DNA from: a virus
IMG/VR virus record: IMGVR_UViG_3300032053_000058
Coordinates: 1-64,000 of that record
Length of the DNA: 64,000 nucleotides
Direction: 5' to 3' (one strand)
The translations under genes were made by a program, and so were the position numbers. Numbering within the stretch: the stretch's first letter is position 1; each line of letters opens with the position of its first letter. Of the stretch, positions 41,511 to 49,711 are shown piece by piece. The notes under the pieces were generated by a model, which did no database searches, was not told the origin of the DNA, and was given only the letters and a program-made list of their open reading frames with translations.

Positions 41511-41875
41511 AACCTGAATACGCCAACTGGATTGCCAACATCGTTGATGGATACGGCCGTTGCGCTGATGTCACGGCGGCCATGCAACTGACGTTTCCAG
41601 AATTGGTCCGCGTGCGTGGACACTACTACGATTATCTTTGGGGCGAGCGTCAACATTGGTGGCTCACGGACCCAGAGGGGTCGGTGGTTGACCCCACGGC
41701 CGCCCAATTTCCGTCGAAAGGTTGCGGCGTTTACACGCCCTGGATTGAAAGCACCCCAGAGCCAACAGGTATTTGTCCGAATTGCGGCGAACCTGTTTAC
41801 AATGGCACTTGTTGCTCTGACGATTGCTCCCGAACCTATGCCGCCTTTTGCAATTTTGGTCCAAACGTCACATGA
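41507..41875 (+). CDS. Hypothetical protein with C-terminal zinc knuckle
   Basis: 122 residues. YDYLWGERQHWWLTDPEG then DPTAAQFPSKG resembles a phage hypothetical family, and the C-terminus has CPNCGEPVYNGTCCSDDC, a zinc-binding cluster. Function unknown. ATGA overlap upstream. Confidence 0.7.
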   Translation: MKPEYANWIANIVDGYGRCADVTAAMQLTFPELVRVRGHYYDYLWGERQHWWLTDPEGSVVDPTAAQFPSKGCGVYTPWIESTPEPTGICPNCGEPVYNGTCCSDDCSRTYAAFCNFGPNVT

Positions 41876-41919
41876 TGTCGCTTAGACGATAGCCCGTCAA
41901 CATCTTCGGGAGGCTCTGA

Positions 41920-42327
41920 ATGGTTAAAACAGTACGCACGTCGGTTGAACTGACAAAGAACGATGATGGCACCTGGCTCAATATAGAGATTGCAGGACGC
42001 AAAGCCTCCCTTTCCCTTGACAACAGCGGTCACGGGCCATTGGTCGGTAGCGTTCTGGCCGACTGGGGTGCGAGTCATTTTAAGCCGACTGGTCTTGTTA
42101 AGAAGACCATCGCCGTTCTCAGTGAGTGCCTATTAGCCGGACTCGTCACTCTCGTTTTGATCGCTGTCCTTGGTGGGGCAATCTGGTTAATCTACAATCA
42201 CGCGGGAGCAATGGCTGAGGGTTTCGGAGCCGCATTGGCCGCCGGACTCTTGGGTGGAATCGTGCGATACTTCAAGACCACCCGACGACTACTCCACAAA
42301 CTCAGTGGTGGTAAGTTGTTTCAATGA
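41920..42327 (+). CDS. Two-pass membrane protein
   Basis: 135 residues: a soluble N-terminal ~60, then membrane segments at ~68-92 and ~97-115 and a basic tail. A GGGAGG site lies before the ATG. Not recognised. Confidence 0.7.
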   Translation: MVKTVRTSVELTKNDDGTWLNIEIAGRKASLSLDNSGHGPLVGSVLADWGASHFKPTGLVKKTIAVLSECLLAGLVTLVLIAVLGGAIWLIYNHAGAMAEGFGAALAAGLLGGIVRYFKTTRRLLHKLSGGKLFQ

Positions 42328-42602
42328 TAAAGTATGGCCCAAACGATAACGGCTACATCAATGGCCTAGTCCGGGCCGCTGCTGTCTCATTACAAGCCGC
42401 CGTGGAGATTTACTGCGAAGGGCACTACCCTCACAGCAATGCCCGACCGTTGCCGCACACGCATCCGCTTGCAACCGCTCTCCGGGCCTTGGCAAAGGTA
42501 GACAAAGAGACGGCACGATACGCCAACGAGACACACGATCCGGCTCTATTCGTACCTTACAATCCACCCGAAGAAAACCTTCACCGATGGGACAAAGTAT
42601 GA
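42324..42602 (+). CDS. Hypothetical protein, 92 aa
   Basis: Not recognised. His/Pro-rich middle (HPLATALRALAKV). ATGA overlaps at both ends. Confidence 0.6.
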   Translation: MIKYGPNDNGYINGLVRAAAVSLQAAVEIYCEGHYPHSNARPLPHTHPLATALRALAKVDKETARYANETHDPALFVPYNPPEENLHRWDKV

Positions 42603-42904
42603 GATGCGACCAACCTCAAGGATTGCCTCCGACTGCCACGACCTTTCTTGCCAAGCATGAAATTGACGAAGATTGTTGCCGAGCCTGCAAGCGACCCTTT
42701 CCTCGCCATTGGGAGGTAGTCGGCCACTATGAAGGCTTCGATACTCACGATCTATACCGGCATCAATTAAAGGACGGCCGGACAGCCGACGAGTTTCTTC
42801 AAGCCACCCCCTGGTCATCCGGGCCGATGTTCTTTCTCGGTCTTCGGGTATCAGACGGCACAGAATTTGCATGGAGTGAAGAAGAAATCGACCGAGCCAT
42901 TTGA
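42599..42904 (+). CDS. Hypothetical protein, 101 aa
   Basis: Not recognised. It contains one Cys pair (CCRACKRPF). Its TGA stop (42902-42904) lies inside the -35 hexamer of the promoter for the sigma factor gene. Confidence 0.65.
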   Translation: MRCDQPQGLPPTATTFLAKHEIDEDCCRACKRPFPRHWEVVGHYEGFDTHDLYRHQLKDGRTADEFLQATPWSSGPMFFLGLRVSDGTEFAWSEEEIDRAI

Positions 42905-42934
42905 CTTCTGCCAAATCCGTGGTATGATTGTAGT
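42901..42934 (+). promoter_or_regulatory. Stereotyped promoter module 2 (leaderless)
   Basis: -35 TTGACT 42901-42906, 16-bp spacer, -10 TATGAT 42923-42928 with TGG before it, then 6 nt to the ATG at 42935. The upstream stop codon is within the -35. Confidence 0.9.
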
Positions 42935-43492
42935 ATGAACGAACGCATTGAACTTGACGCAACGTTGGTTGCCCGTTACGTGGCGGGGGACGAGAGTGCT
43001 TTTGTCGCTCTCTATGAGCACTATACTCCTTTGCTGCGAACCTGGGCCACGTCCTGGTTGGGTGGATGCCATCGAGACGATATTGATGACATTGTGCAAC
43101 ATGTGTTTATTGACTTCCACGAAGGTCGGGATGCAGTCTACAGTGTGCGGGGGCATCTCCGCAACGCATTGCGTCGGCATCTTATCGACTATAAACGCTA
43201 CATACTGCGCCAACGACGGAATCCAACCCGCGAGACGCATGGTTACGAAGTCACTGACAATGTTGACCCGGCGACTCAAGTCGAACAGGATGAAGCAAAC
43301 AAACTCCTACGGAGTTTGGTCGCCAGGTTGCCTGAACGCGAGCGTAATTGCATCGAGCAGGTGCATCTGGCAGGTCGCAGTTGCCATGATTATGCGAAGG
43401 AACTTAACACCCACGTCAACAATGTGAAGCGATGGACCAACGAAGGTCTGGAACGACTCCGTGAATACTATCATTGTCAACCTCAAGACTGA
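42935..43492 (+). CDS. ECF-type sigma factor
   Basis: 185 residues. Region 2: DESAFVALYEHYTPLLRTWA, then DDIVQHVFIDFHE; region 4: ARLPERERNCIEQVHLAG, then YAKELNTHVNNVKRWTNEGLERLR as the helix-turn-helix. The lack of regions 1 and 3 fits ECF sigma factors. It is expressed from a promoter of the repeated family. It could help switch gene classes during infection. Confidence 0.85.
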   Translation: MNERIELDATLVARYVAGDESAFVALYEHYTPLLRTWATSWLGGCHRDDIDDIVQHVFIDFHEGRDAVYSVRGHLRNALRRHLIDYKRYILRQRRNPTRETHGYEVTDNVDPATQVEQDEANKLLRSLVARLPERERNCIEQVHLAGRSCHDYAKELNTHVNNVKRWTNEGLERLREYYHCQPQD

Positions 43493-43498
43493 ATCACG

Positions 43499-44095
43499 TT
43501 GCCATACGCCGATCCAATTAAAAGACGCGAAGCAGTCCGAGCCTGTAAACAACGTCATCGAAAACGTTATTTATTGGCTCGACGAAAAGCATACGCGCTC
43601 AAACATCCGCCCACTGACTATACTCACACACGAAACGACGAAACACCATGCGAACGCCGAAAGCGGCTTAAAATCCAGCAACAACGAGGACAAAACTACC
43701 GCCAAAGTGACCACTACCGAAAACTAAAGGCGCAATCCTCACGCACGCAACGCTTAGCTAACAAAGGAACATTCAAGGCAAGGCGCAATCATTATTGGCA
43801 CAAGTTTGGTTTGACACTCAAAGAATTAGACCAACTGTGGCGAAAACAACATAAACAGTGTGCTATTTGCAAGCGTGAGATTCATCTGCGGCACACGCGC
43901 ATAACAAGGGGAAAAGTCGATGCCGCGCACCTTGACCACAACCACAAAACCAAAAGAATTCGTGCCTTACTATGTCCGGCATGTAATCGGGGACTTGGCA
44001 ACTTTGTAGACAGTGTTAGGCGACTTAAAAATGCTATCAACTACCTCAAACAACACCGTCGTCGTCAACAAAAGGCTCGAAAAATACGACGTTGA
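43499..44095 (+). CDS. Recombination endonuclease VII-like HNH nuclease
   Basis: 198 residues, TTG start 6 nt after the sigma factor stop. CAICKREI, AAHLDHNHKTKRIRALLCPACNRG and NFVDSVRRLKNAINYL are the Endo VII core: zinc-binding Cys pairs, DHNH catalytic part, and helix. A basic N-terminal 100 residues precedes it. It resolves branched DNA during packaging or acts as a homing enzyme. Confidence 0.85.
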   Translation: MPYADPIKRREAVRACKQRHRKRYLLARRKAYALKHPPTDYTHTRNDETPCERRKRLKIQQQRGQNYRQSDHYRKLKAQSSRTQRLANKGTFKARRNHYWHKFGLTLKELDQLWRKQHKQCAICKREIHLRHTRITRGKVDAAHLDHNHKTKRIRALLCPACNRGLGNFVDSVRRLKNAINYLKQHRRRQQKARKIRR

Positions 44096-44312
44096 TATTT
44101 CTCGTGCCGGAGAAAAATGGGGCAACCCGTTCGAGATCGGTCGTGATGGCACCCGTGAACGAGTAATCAAGATGTACGAAGTACATATCCGCAGGTCGCC
44201 CAAGTTACTTGCGGCCCTCCCTGAGTTGGTCGGCAAACGGCTGGGTTGTTATTGCAAACCGCTGGCGTGCCACGGAGACGTGTTGATTCAACTGTTGAAG
44301 GAACTAGCATGA
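44031..44312 (+). CDS. DUF4326-like protein
   Basis: 93 residues. VVVNKRLEKYDVDISRAGEKW, WGNPFEIGRDG and LGCYCKPLACHGDVL match the DUF4326 pattern as I know it. The function is unknown; the Cys/His end may bind metal. It overlaps the endonuclease gene by 65 nt. A GTG at 44013 is an alternative start. Confidence 0.75.
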   Translation: MLSTTSNNTVVVNKRLEKYDVDISRAGEKWGNPFEIGRDGTRERVIKMYEVHIRRSPKLLAALPELVGKRLGCYCKPLACHGDVLIQLLKELA

Positions 44313-44716
44313 ACTTTCCAAGACATGAACGCGGCCCGTACCGAGGTCGGTATCTCGACCCGCAAGGTCAACTGACTGGTTCGTTTACACAACTCATGGA
44401 AGCTGGGTGCATCCAAGCCGAGAACCGGGAGTTGGAACCACTCTTCTATGCGTTAATGCTCGCAACGATGAAGAATCCTTGCGACGGTTGCCCGGTCTGG
44501 GGCAACAAGGGGCCAGAGTGCCAAGCGTTCCAACAGTACCACACGGCTTATACCCAAGCCATCGAAACACAACAACAAGTCATCAAGGAAGCCACGACGC
44601 CAAGTAATGTCCCCGCCGAGCATCCGCTGGCCGGACTCAGCGTGAAACAGATCGCTGCCAAACTCAACGTGAGTATCAGCGAAGTCCGTCGTAGAAAGGC
44701 CGCTGGAACACTATGA
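44309..44716 (+). CDS. Hypothetical protein with C-terminal HTH, 135 aa
   Basis: The C-terminus LAGLSVKQIAAKLNVSISEVRRRKAAG is a clear helix-turn-helix. The middle has CDGCPVWG and C, a possible metal site. ATGA overlaps on both sides. Not otherwise recognised. Confidence 0.65.
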   Translation: MNFPRHERGPYRGRYLDPQGQLTGSFTQLMEAGCIQAENRELEPLFYALMLATMKNPCDGCPVWGNKGPECQAFQQYHTAYTQAIETQQQVIKEATTPSNVPAEHPLAGLSVKQIAAKLNVSISEVRRRKAAGTL

Positions 44717-45084
44717 ACGAATTGCAACGTGAAGCCAATCGCATCGTAGATGCCTTGAAAGCCAATGCACTCTTCCACAAGAAGGTGCAACCCACACTCC
44801 GCGAATATGTCACGGATAAGTCAATTCCTCTTGATGAGCGCTTTCCGATTTGGACGGCCTACTGCAATAAGGAAGAGCGTAGTTTCATAGTTGCCCGTGG
44901 TGACTTCGGCATCATCGGAGACTTGGTGCGTGACTGCGAACCCTATGACTATGAACGTGGATGCACGTATACCTGGGAAGATTTCCTGGAATATGCCATC
45001 GACGAAGAGATTGATATTCCCGTGGAGCAATTCAAGGAAATGTTGATCGAAACCAACTTCGGTTCCTTTGAGATGGACTGGTAA
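44713..45084 (+). CDS. Hypothetical protein, 123 aa
   Basis: Not recognised. Acidic C-terminal half (YTWEDFLEYAIDEEIDIPVEQ). No membrane segment. Confidence 0.65.
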   Translation: MNELQREANRIVDALKANALFHKKVQPTLREYVTDKSIPLDERFPIWTAYCNKEERSFIVARGDFGIIGDLVRDCEPYDYERGCTYTWEDFLEYAIDEEIDIPVEQFKEMLIETNFGSFEMDW

Positions 45085-45085
45085 C

Positions 45086-45664
45086 ATGAACGAACAAACT
45101 GTCCCGTGTGAAACCTGCGGCAAATCAACACCTTACCTGGGCACGAAGCGTTGCAACAACTGTTGGGAAGTCGAAGGTCGATTTGCTACCTACATGAAGT
45201 CACCCAAGGCATGGGAGTTCGTGCGTCAATTCATCCCACACTTGGACGACTGGGTGAATGGGCACTGTGATGCTTGGGACTACGAAGCCGTTCTCTCTAA
45301 GAACGAAATTAGCGTTGCATGGTGCCACGAACTGACCAGCGACGGTGTGACCTTCACCGAGGCCCCGCCCGATCTGTGCGGTTGGGGCTTCTACTGGAAG
45401 TACGGGGCCATTCATATCGGCCAGTGTAATGAAACAATCGCCCGCAAAGGGGCGGCCCTGTTCGTGAGCCTGTGGCTGCGGGGCGTATCTGCCTCGTTCT
45501 GCGATAAGCTGATGGACGGGTACATTTGCTTCCTTGAACGGCAAGAAAATACGTCAATAACATTCTCGGATGACGAATATCGAACCGAGCAACAAATCAT
45601 CAATTTCTTGGCCCCGAAACCGGACGAAGAAATCATCGTCACCTTCACGAAAAGGAAACGCTAA
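45086..45664 (+). CDS. Zinc-knuckle protein, paralogue of 48625-49071
   Basis: 192 residues. CETCGKSTPYLGTKRCNNCWEVE is an N-terminal zinc knuckle. The middle is Trp-rich. The segment FVSLWLRGVSASFCDKLMDGY aligns with YVYLRRSGISSTLANKLAMSY in the gene at 48625, so the two are probable distant paralogues. Function unknown. Confidence 0.7.
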   Translation: MNEQTVPCETCGKSTPYLGTKRCNNCWEVEGRFATYMKSPKAWEFVRQFIPHLDDWVNGHCDAWDYEAVLSKNEISVAWCHELTSDGVTFTEAPPDLCGWGFYWKYGAIHIGQCNETIARKGAALFVSLWLRGVSASFCDKLMDGYICFLERQENTSITFSDDEYRTEQQIINFLAPKPDEEIIVTFTKRKR

Positions 45665-45870
45665 TGGGTGAGTATTACCACTCCCATATCCTTCGTCTGC
45701 AACAAGAAGCCCGACAACGGTTTGATCGACTCATGGCTACTCTGACGCCGCACGCCGCTGTTCACCACCCTCACAATGACAAGGAAATTGTCAACATCAA
45801 CGGTTGCGGTGTGCGATTCGCCGTGGATGATTTCAAGACCGTCTTGCTTGAGATTCGGAGACTCAAATGA
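45664..45870 (+). CDS. Hypothetical protein, 68 aa
   Basis: Not recognised. His-rich middle (HAAVHHPHND). TAATG start overlap and ATGA end overlap. Confidence 0.6.
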   Translation: MGEYYHSHILRLQQEARQRFDRLMATLTPHAAVHHPHNDKEIVNINGCGVRFAVDDFKTVLLEIRRLK

Positions 45871-46028
45871 TCTTCAAGCGGTGGCAACGCCGAAAGTTGC
45901 ATGGTGCCTTAGTAGTCGTGCGTCAATTAAAAGCCCTCGGTCTACCGCTTCTTGCCAATATAATGCGTGAAACCCTCCGAGGAAACCTTAGCCCTATGAG
46001 ACAACTCCATGACACTCTTCGCCTGTGA
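45867..46028 (+). CDS. Small basic hypothetical protein, 53 aa
   Basis: Not recognised. Arg/Leu-rich amphipathic helix. Starts in an ATGA overlap; overlaps the next gene by 20 nt. Confidence 0.5.
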   Translation: MIFKRWQRRKLHGALVVVRQLKALGLPLLANIMRETLRGNLSPMRQLHDTLRL

Positions 46029-46191
46029 ATACTGCGGCGGAACCCTTGAACCGGCCATCATAGCCGGAGTCGCTATCGTTTGGGGTTGGGGTGCTTACAT
46101 GCTGGCCCGCATGTTTGGTTGGTTACGACCCGTAAAGCCCGAGTGTCAATCGCGTCCGAAACAGAAACCCTGGTATCGACGGTGGTGGTAA
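46009..46191 (+). CDS. Small membrane protein, 60 aa
   Basis: A Cys pair at the start (CEYCGG), one membrane segment (IIAGVAIVWGWGAYMLA) and a basic tail. Not recognised. Confidence 0.6.
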   Translation: MTLFACEYCGGTLEPAIIAGVAIVWGWGAYMLARMFGWLRPVKPECQSRPKQKPWYRRWW

Positions 46192-46640
46192 TGTTCTGGT
46201 GCTATCTTCGCTATTTACTTCGACACAAATGGTACGTGTTCATTGAGTGCTGCAAACTCGGTATCCCGTGGCGAGGGATTATTCACGACCTGAGCAAATT
46301 CCTCCCGAGTGAGTGGCGGCCATACATGCTGACTTATTATGGACCGTGGAAGTATGAACAACGCCCGGATTGGTTGGTTGCCATCTACAAGATGGCGTGG
46401 CTCAAACATCAACATCGGAATCCGCACCACTGGCAGTATTTCGTCTTGATTAACGATACTGACAAACACCACGACGGCCCATTGCCGATGCCAGACAAAT
46501 ACCGTCGTGAGATGTTGGCTGATTGGCGTGGGGCCGGTAAGACACTAGGCAAACCAAATACAAAAGCCTGGTACAAGCAACACGCTGAAAACATCGAATT
46601 GCACCCGGAAACCCGAATCTGGCTTGAGGCCAACTTATGA
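46191..46640 (+). CDS. DUF5662-like protein
   Basis: 149 residues. YLRYLLRHKWYVFIECCKLGIPWRG, IHDLSKF, HQHRNPHHWQYFVL, MPDKYRREMLADWRGAGK and WYKQH are blocks I recall from the DUF5662 phage family. Several conserved His/Asp (HDLSKF, HQHRNPHHW) could bind metal. Function unknown. TAATG start overlap. Confidence 0.8.
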   Translation: MFWCYLRYLLRHKWYVFIECCKLGIPWRGIIHDLSKFLPSEWRPYMLTYYGPWKYEQRPDWLVAIYKMAWLKHQHRNPHHWQYFVLINDTDKHHDGPLPMPDKYRREMLADWRGAGKTLGKPNTKAWYKQHAENIELHPETRIWLEANL

Positions 46641-46789
46641 GTCGCACTGTCAAGGGAAAGAAGGGTCCAGAGTACGAATACTGGTCGCGCCGACCCTCGA
46701 AGATGAAGTTCCCGCCACCCGGCAAAGAAACGAAAACCATCACTCACCGCCAAGAGCGGCGCATTGCCAAACGAGACCTAAATGCCTGA
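46637..46789 (+). CDS. Small basic protein, 50 aa
   Basis: Not recognised. KGKKGPEYEYWSRRPSKMKF and a basic helix. ATGA overlap upstream and an 8-nt overlap downstream support it. Confidence 0.6.
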   Translation: MSRTVKGKKGPEYEYWSRRPSKMKFPPPGKETKTITHRQERRIAKRDLNA

Positions 46790-47000
46790 CATCTATCGAC
46801 AACTTGCCGCCGATGCTTTTGAGAAACCGACTGCGGATGTAACATCCGCTGAACGCGAGTTTGGTAAAGCCCTTGCATACCGCCGTCTATACGGAGCAAC
46901 CCAAGAAAACATGGTACAACGTCTTGGCATATCCACTGCGGATGCTGCCCGTTGCACCGAAGCCTTTACAAAGAGATTTCCGAATCTATGCAAATCCTAA
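46782..47000 (+). CDS. Mini-protein resembling Pol A O-helix (motif B) region
   Basis: 72 residues. EREFGKALAYRRLYGATQEN followed by MVQRLGISTADAARCTEAFT and KRFP has the spacing of the family A motif B region (Arg-x3-Lys-x6-Tyr-Gly, then a helix with LGI and a Phe-x-x-Phe-Pro). The full polymerase has its own motif B at ~589. No other polymerase part is present here. It may be a relic or a decoy or accessory subunit. Confidence 0.6.
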   Translation: MPDIYRQLAADAFEKPTADVTSAEREFGKALAYRRLYGATQENMVQRLGISTADAARCTEAFTKRFPNLCKS

Positions 47001-47371
47001 CCTACCCCCATCCGTTTCTTTCCCGCGTCTGTCACCACAGTTTCACCGTCAGTTTGGACGACATCAATCAAATGTTTTTCCTAATCCGGGAACGGAACGC
47101 TCTCGGATTGGCGGCTCCACAAGTCGGCATTGACGCACGATTCTTTGTGACGGCTTGGGGCGATGTTTTCGTCGATCCAAGAATCGTGAATGGTGCTCAC
47201 CCTGTCAGAATCATGGAGCAGTGTTTGAGTCTGCCGGGTGAAACCTACGAAGTAAGACGCTTAGGTAAGATCAAGTTGGCGACCGGACAAATCTTTAAGG
47301 GCATCCATGCCATCGTCATCCAGCATGAAATCAATCATCTGAATGGCATCCTGATTTCTGACCCACAATGA
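46988..47371 (+). CDS. def: Peptide deformylase
   Basis: 127 residues. GLAAPQVG (40-47), EQCLSLPG (77-84, metal Cys79) and QHEINHLNG (HEINH, 113-117) are the three deformylase motifs; E114 is the catalytic base. It removes the formyl group from nascent proteins. It is shorter than most host enzymes, as in other phage copies. The start is the ATG overlapping the gene before it by 13 nt. Confidence 0.9.
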   Translation: MQILTYPHPFLSRVCHHSFTVSLDDINQMFFLIRERNALGLAAPQVGIDARFFVTAWGDVFVDPRIVNGAHPVRIMEQCLSLPGETYEVRRLGKIKLATGQIFKGIHAIVIQHEINHLNGILISDPQ

Positions 47372-47934
47372 AACGCATCCCCTTGACTCAAAATCAGTTT
47401 GCACTCGTTGACGATGATCTTTTCAAGATGTTGTCACAGTATTCATGGTACGCCTTAAAGCGGGAACAAACCTACTATGCCGTACATGCTTACGGAACAA
47501 ATCAAACGCGCCGCAGTGTAATTTATATGCACCAAATGGTTTATCAGTTACGCGGTAAACCCGTGTCAATTACCATCGACCACTGGGATGGAAATGGATT
47601 GAATAATCAAACCTCTAATTTGCGCCCCGCAACACGCCGCCAGCAGCAATTCAATAAACGCAAACGACGGCGACCAGCAAGCAGTCGTTACATTGGCGTC
47701 AATTGGGACAAACAAACAGAACAGTGGCTTGTGCGCGTTTCAATCCAGGAACGAGCACGGAATCTTGGACGATACGATGACGAATTTAGTGCAGCATGGG
47801 TGCGAGATTACTACGCTCGAAAATACTATGGCGTCTTCGTGCGAACTAATAACCTCATAGATCGCCGCAATCAATCTCAATCCACGTCTGATGAACGACG
47901 AGGAACTTGGAAAGAAAGAATATTTCATGCCTAG
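47368..47934 (+). CDS. HNH endonuclease with AP2-type domain
   Basis: 188 residues. TIDHWDGNGLNNQTSNLRPAT is the HNH core (DH..GN..N), and SRYIGVNWDKQTEQWLVRVS the AP2-like domain. A relative of 21893-22345. It overlaps the deformylase gene by ATGA. Confidence 0.85.
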   Translation: MKRIPLTQNQFALVDDDLFKMLSQYSWYALKREQTYYAVHAYGTNQTRRSVIYMHQMVYQLRGKPVSITIDHWDGNGLNNQTSNLRPATRRQQQFNKRKRRRPASSRYIGVNWDKQTEQWLVRVSIQERARNLGRYDDEFSAAWVRDYYARKYYGVFVRTNNLIDRRNQSQSTSDERRGTWKERIFHA

Positions 47935-48391
47935 CGTACTACAATCATGGACTGAACAACTTGGTTTACGCCACCAGGGCGTGTTGATGGCCTGCGTGCG
48001 CGGGTGCGATTGCGTGCCCAAGGAAGACGCCACAAAGGCTCTGGCTCGTTGCTTGCGCGGCGCGATCCTCCGTTCCTTCGATCCTAAACCCACGTCATTC
48101 ATTGAAACCGTGGATGACGTAACGTTGCGCGAACGGATGGTGGCCGTTCTCAAGAATCACGACCACTATCCGATTCACTATATCATGCACTTGATGCACG
48201 GAAGCGAGATCATCGGGTACAAGTGTCCGGCACCGGAGGCCGTCTTCTGGCGCTGGTTCTATGAGAAGCTGGCGCAGTGCTTTCACCTGAACGTCGAAAC
48301 CGAAGAGCAACTGGATGCCCGGCTGGGCGCTTGCGAAGCAAGATTCGCCGCCCATGCTGCCGCAACCTATGAGACTCATAATGAAACATGA
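47927..48391 (+). CDS. Hypothetical protein, 154 aa
   Basis: The start MPSVLQSWTEQLGLRHQGVLMACVRGCD and later KALARCLRGAIL recall a phage hypothetical family that begins this way, so the start at 47927 is preferred over an ATG at 47891. The C-terminal half is helical with His-rich spots. Function unknown. It overlaps the HNH gene by 8 nt. Confidence 0.7.
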   Translation: MPSVLQSWTEQLGLRHQGVLMACVRGCDCVPKEDATKALARCLRGAILRSFDPKPTSFIETVDDVTLRERMVAVLKNHDHYPIHYIMHLMHGSEIIGYKCPAPEAVFWRWFYEKLAQCFHLNVETEEQLDARLGACEARFAAHAAATYETHNET

Positions 48392-48575
48392 CTTCAAGCC
48401 GGGTAGTTTCGGTTTTCACGAAATGGTGGACCGATCCTGCATGATCGCTGAATTATTCAGCCGCGAGATCGCTGAACATCCTGCCGCAAAACATCCGAAG
48501 TTGCGAAAGCGCATCAAGCGCTTGGAAAAGGGATTATTCGCATTGTACCAACAGGCTGCCACCCTGCATCTGTGA
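48381..48575 (+). CDS. Hypothetical protein, 64 aa
   Basis: Not recognised. Helical, with a basic stretch (LRKRIKRLEKGLF). An ATG at 48369 in frame is also possible. Confidence 0.55.
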   Translation: MKHDFKPGSFGFHEMVDRSCMIAELFSREIAEHPAAKHPKLRKRIKRLEKGLFALYQQAATLHL

Positions 48576-48591
48576 TTTCTGTCCGATTACC

Positions 48592-48624
48592 TTGACTTTA
48601 GCCCATTGTGTTGTAGGATTGAAT
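48592..48624 (+). promoter_or_regulatory. Stereotyped promoter module 3 (leaderless)
   Basis: -35 TTGACT 48592-48597, 16-bp spacer that differs from the family (tagcccattg), -10 TAGGAT 48614-48619, 5 nt to the ATG at 48625. Confidence 0.8.
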
Positions 48625-49071
48625 ATGGACACAGCACTTGAAGTTCTCCGTCAACTATCCCAAGTCCATAACTTGGGTGACTGCGTTTACGACATCCGTG
48701 AACGTGAATGTCTGGGATGGGAAGGCCCGAAGGTCGTGGCATGGGGCAAGGCTTGCGAACGCGCCCAACAATTGCTCGACCACACAGATGAAGATTACTT
48801 CGACTGCGAACGTGTCCTACGAGAAAGTGGCGCAAGTATTACTTACTCAATGACATTCCAGGATGGGATGGGGCGTATCTTCAACGATCCGTTCCCCGGC
48901 TACGTCCTTACCTGGAATAACGAAACTGTTTCATTTGGCGGCCTGGATGAACACCGCGCACGCCATGCCGGAGGCGTCTATGTCTACTTGCGGCGGTCGG
49001 GCATCTCTTCTACGCTTGCCAACAAGTTGGCTATGTCCTACGCTTTCCTTTTACCCGAGGATGATCTGTGA
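48625..49071 (+). CDS. Hypothetical protein, leaderless start, paralogue of 45086-45664
   Basis: 148 residues. The ATG directly follows the -10 element, so no leader is expected. The C-terminal block (GGVYVYLRRSGISSTLANKL) matches the zinc-knuckle protein at 45086. Acidic and mixed; function unknown. Confidence 0.7.
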   Translation: MDTALEVLRQLSQVHNLGDCVYDIRERECLGWEGPKVVAWGKACERAQQLLDHTDEDYFDCERVLRESGASITYSMTFQDGMGRIFNDPFPGYVLTWNNETVSFGGLDEHRARHAGGVYVYLRRSGISSTLANKLAMSYAFLLPEDDL

Positions 49072-49220
49072 AAGACCTGCTTCTGTTTGTCGTCGCCTTG
49101 GGCGGCCTTGTTCTTACCTTGGCAATCGGTGCCCAACTGCCGACCGTTTGTGAAATCCCAACTGGGATCGTCGGCGGTTTAGGAACCCTTGCCGCTCTCA
49201 ACCTCAGCGGAGCACTCTAA
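49068..49220 (+). CDS. Small membrane protein, GTG start
   Basis: 50 residues, nearly all hydrophobic (LLLFVVALGGLVLTLAIGA and IVGGLGTLAALNLSGA). It starts in a GTGA overlap and ends TAATG. Probably two segments. Confidence 0.6.
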   Translation: MKDLLLFVVALGGLVLTLAIGAQLPTVCEIPTGIVGGLGTLAALNLSGAL

Positions 49221-49711
49221 TGACCCGTGTTCACTTCGTCAAGAAAGCGCAGAAAGACAACTCCGTCGTCAAGAAGGGTGAGTCCTACTGGTGGTGGAAA
49301 TTTCGTTGGGGCGGCAAACACTTCTCCAAAACGTGTCCCCGCTCGTCGCAGTTGACACAAAGCGACTACCTCTCTTCGGCCTACGCCCTGCAAGAACAGA
49401 TCGAAGACATGAACATCAACCCTGATGACTTGCAGGCCGCCGCCGACGAGTTGCGGAGCGTGGCCGACGAAGTACGCAACCTGGGTCAAGAGCAAGAAGA
49501 CAAGATCGGGAATATGCCCGACTCACTCCAAGACAGCGACACCGCTCAAATGCTCCAAGGTCGGGCCGAGGCGTGTGAGGAAGTCGCCGGAGAGTTGGAG
49601 AGTGCTGCCGACGACATCGAAAACCTGGACCCGGCCGATGAAGACGAGCCGGAACCAGAAGTCAGCCAAGTGGAAGACATCATCAGTGGCATCGGATGGA
49701 ACTACGAATGA
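49220..49711 (+). CDS. Coiled-coil protein with WWW motif
   Basis: 163 residues. KGESYWWWKFRWGGKHFSKT at the N-terminus, then a long acidic coiled coil and an acidic end. From memory, similar WWWKFR proteins occur in phages and prophages; function unknown. Confidence 0.75.
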   Translation: MTRVHFVKKAQKDNSVVKKGESYWWWKFRWGGKHFSKTCPRSSQLTQSDYLSSAYALQEQIEDMNINPDDLQAAADELRSVADEVRNLGQEQEDKIGNMPDSLQDSDTAQMLQGRAEACEEVAGELESAADDIENLDPADEDEPEPEVSQVEDIISGIGWNYE

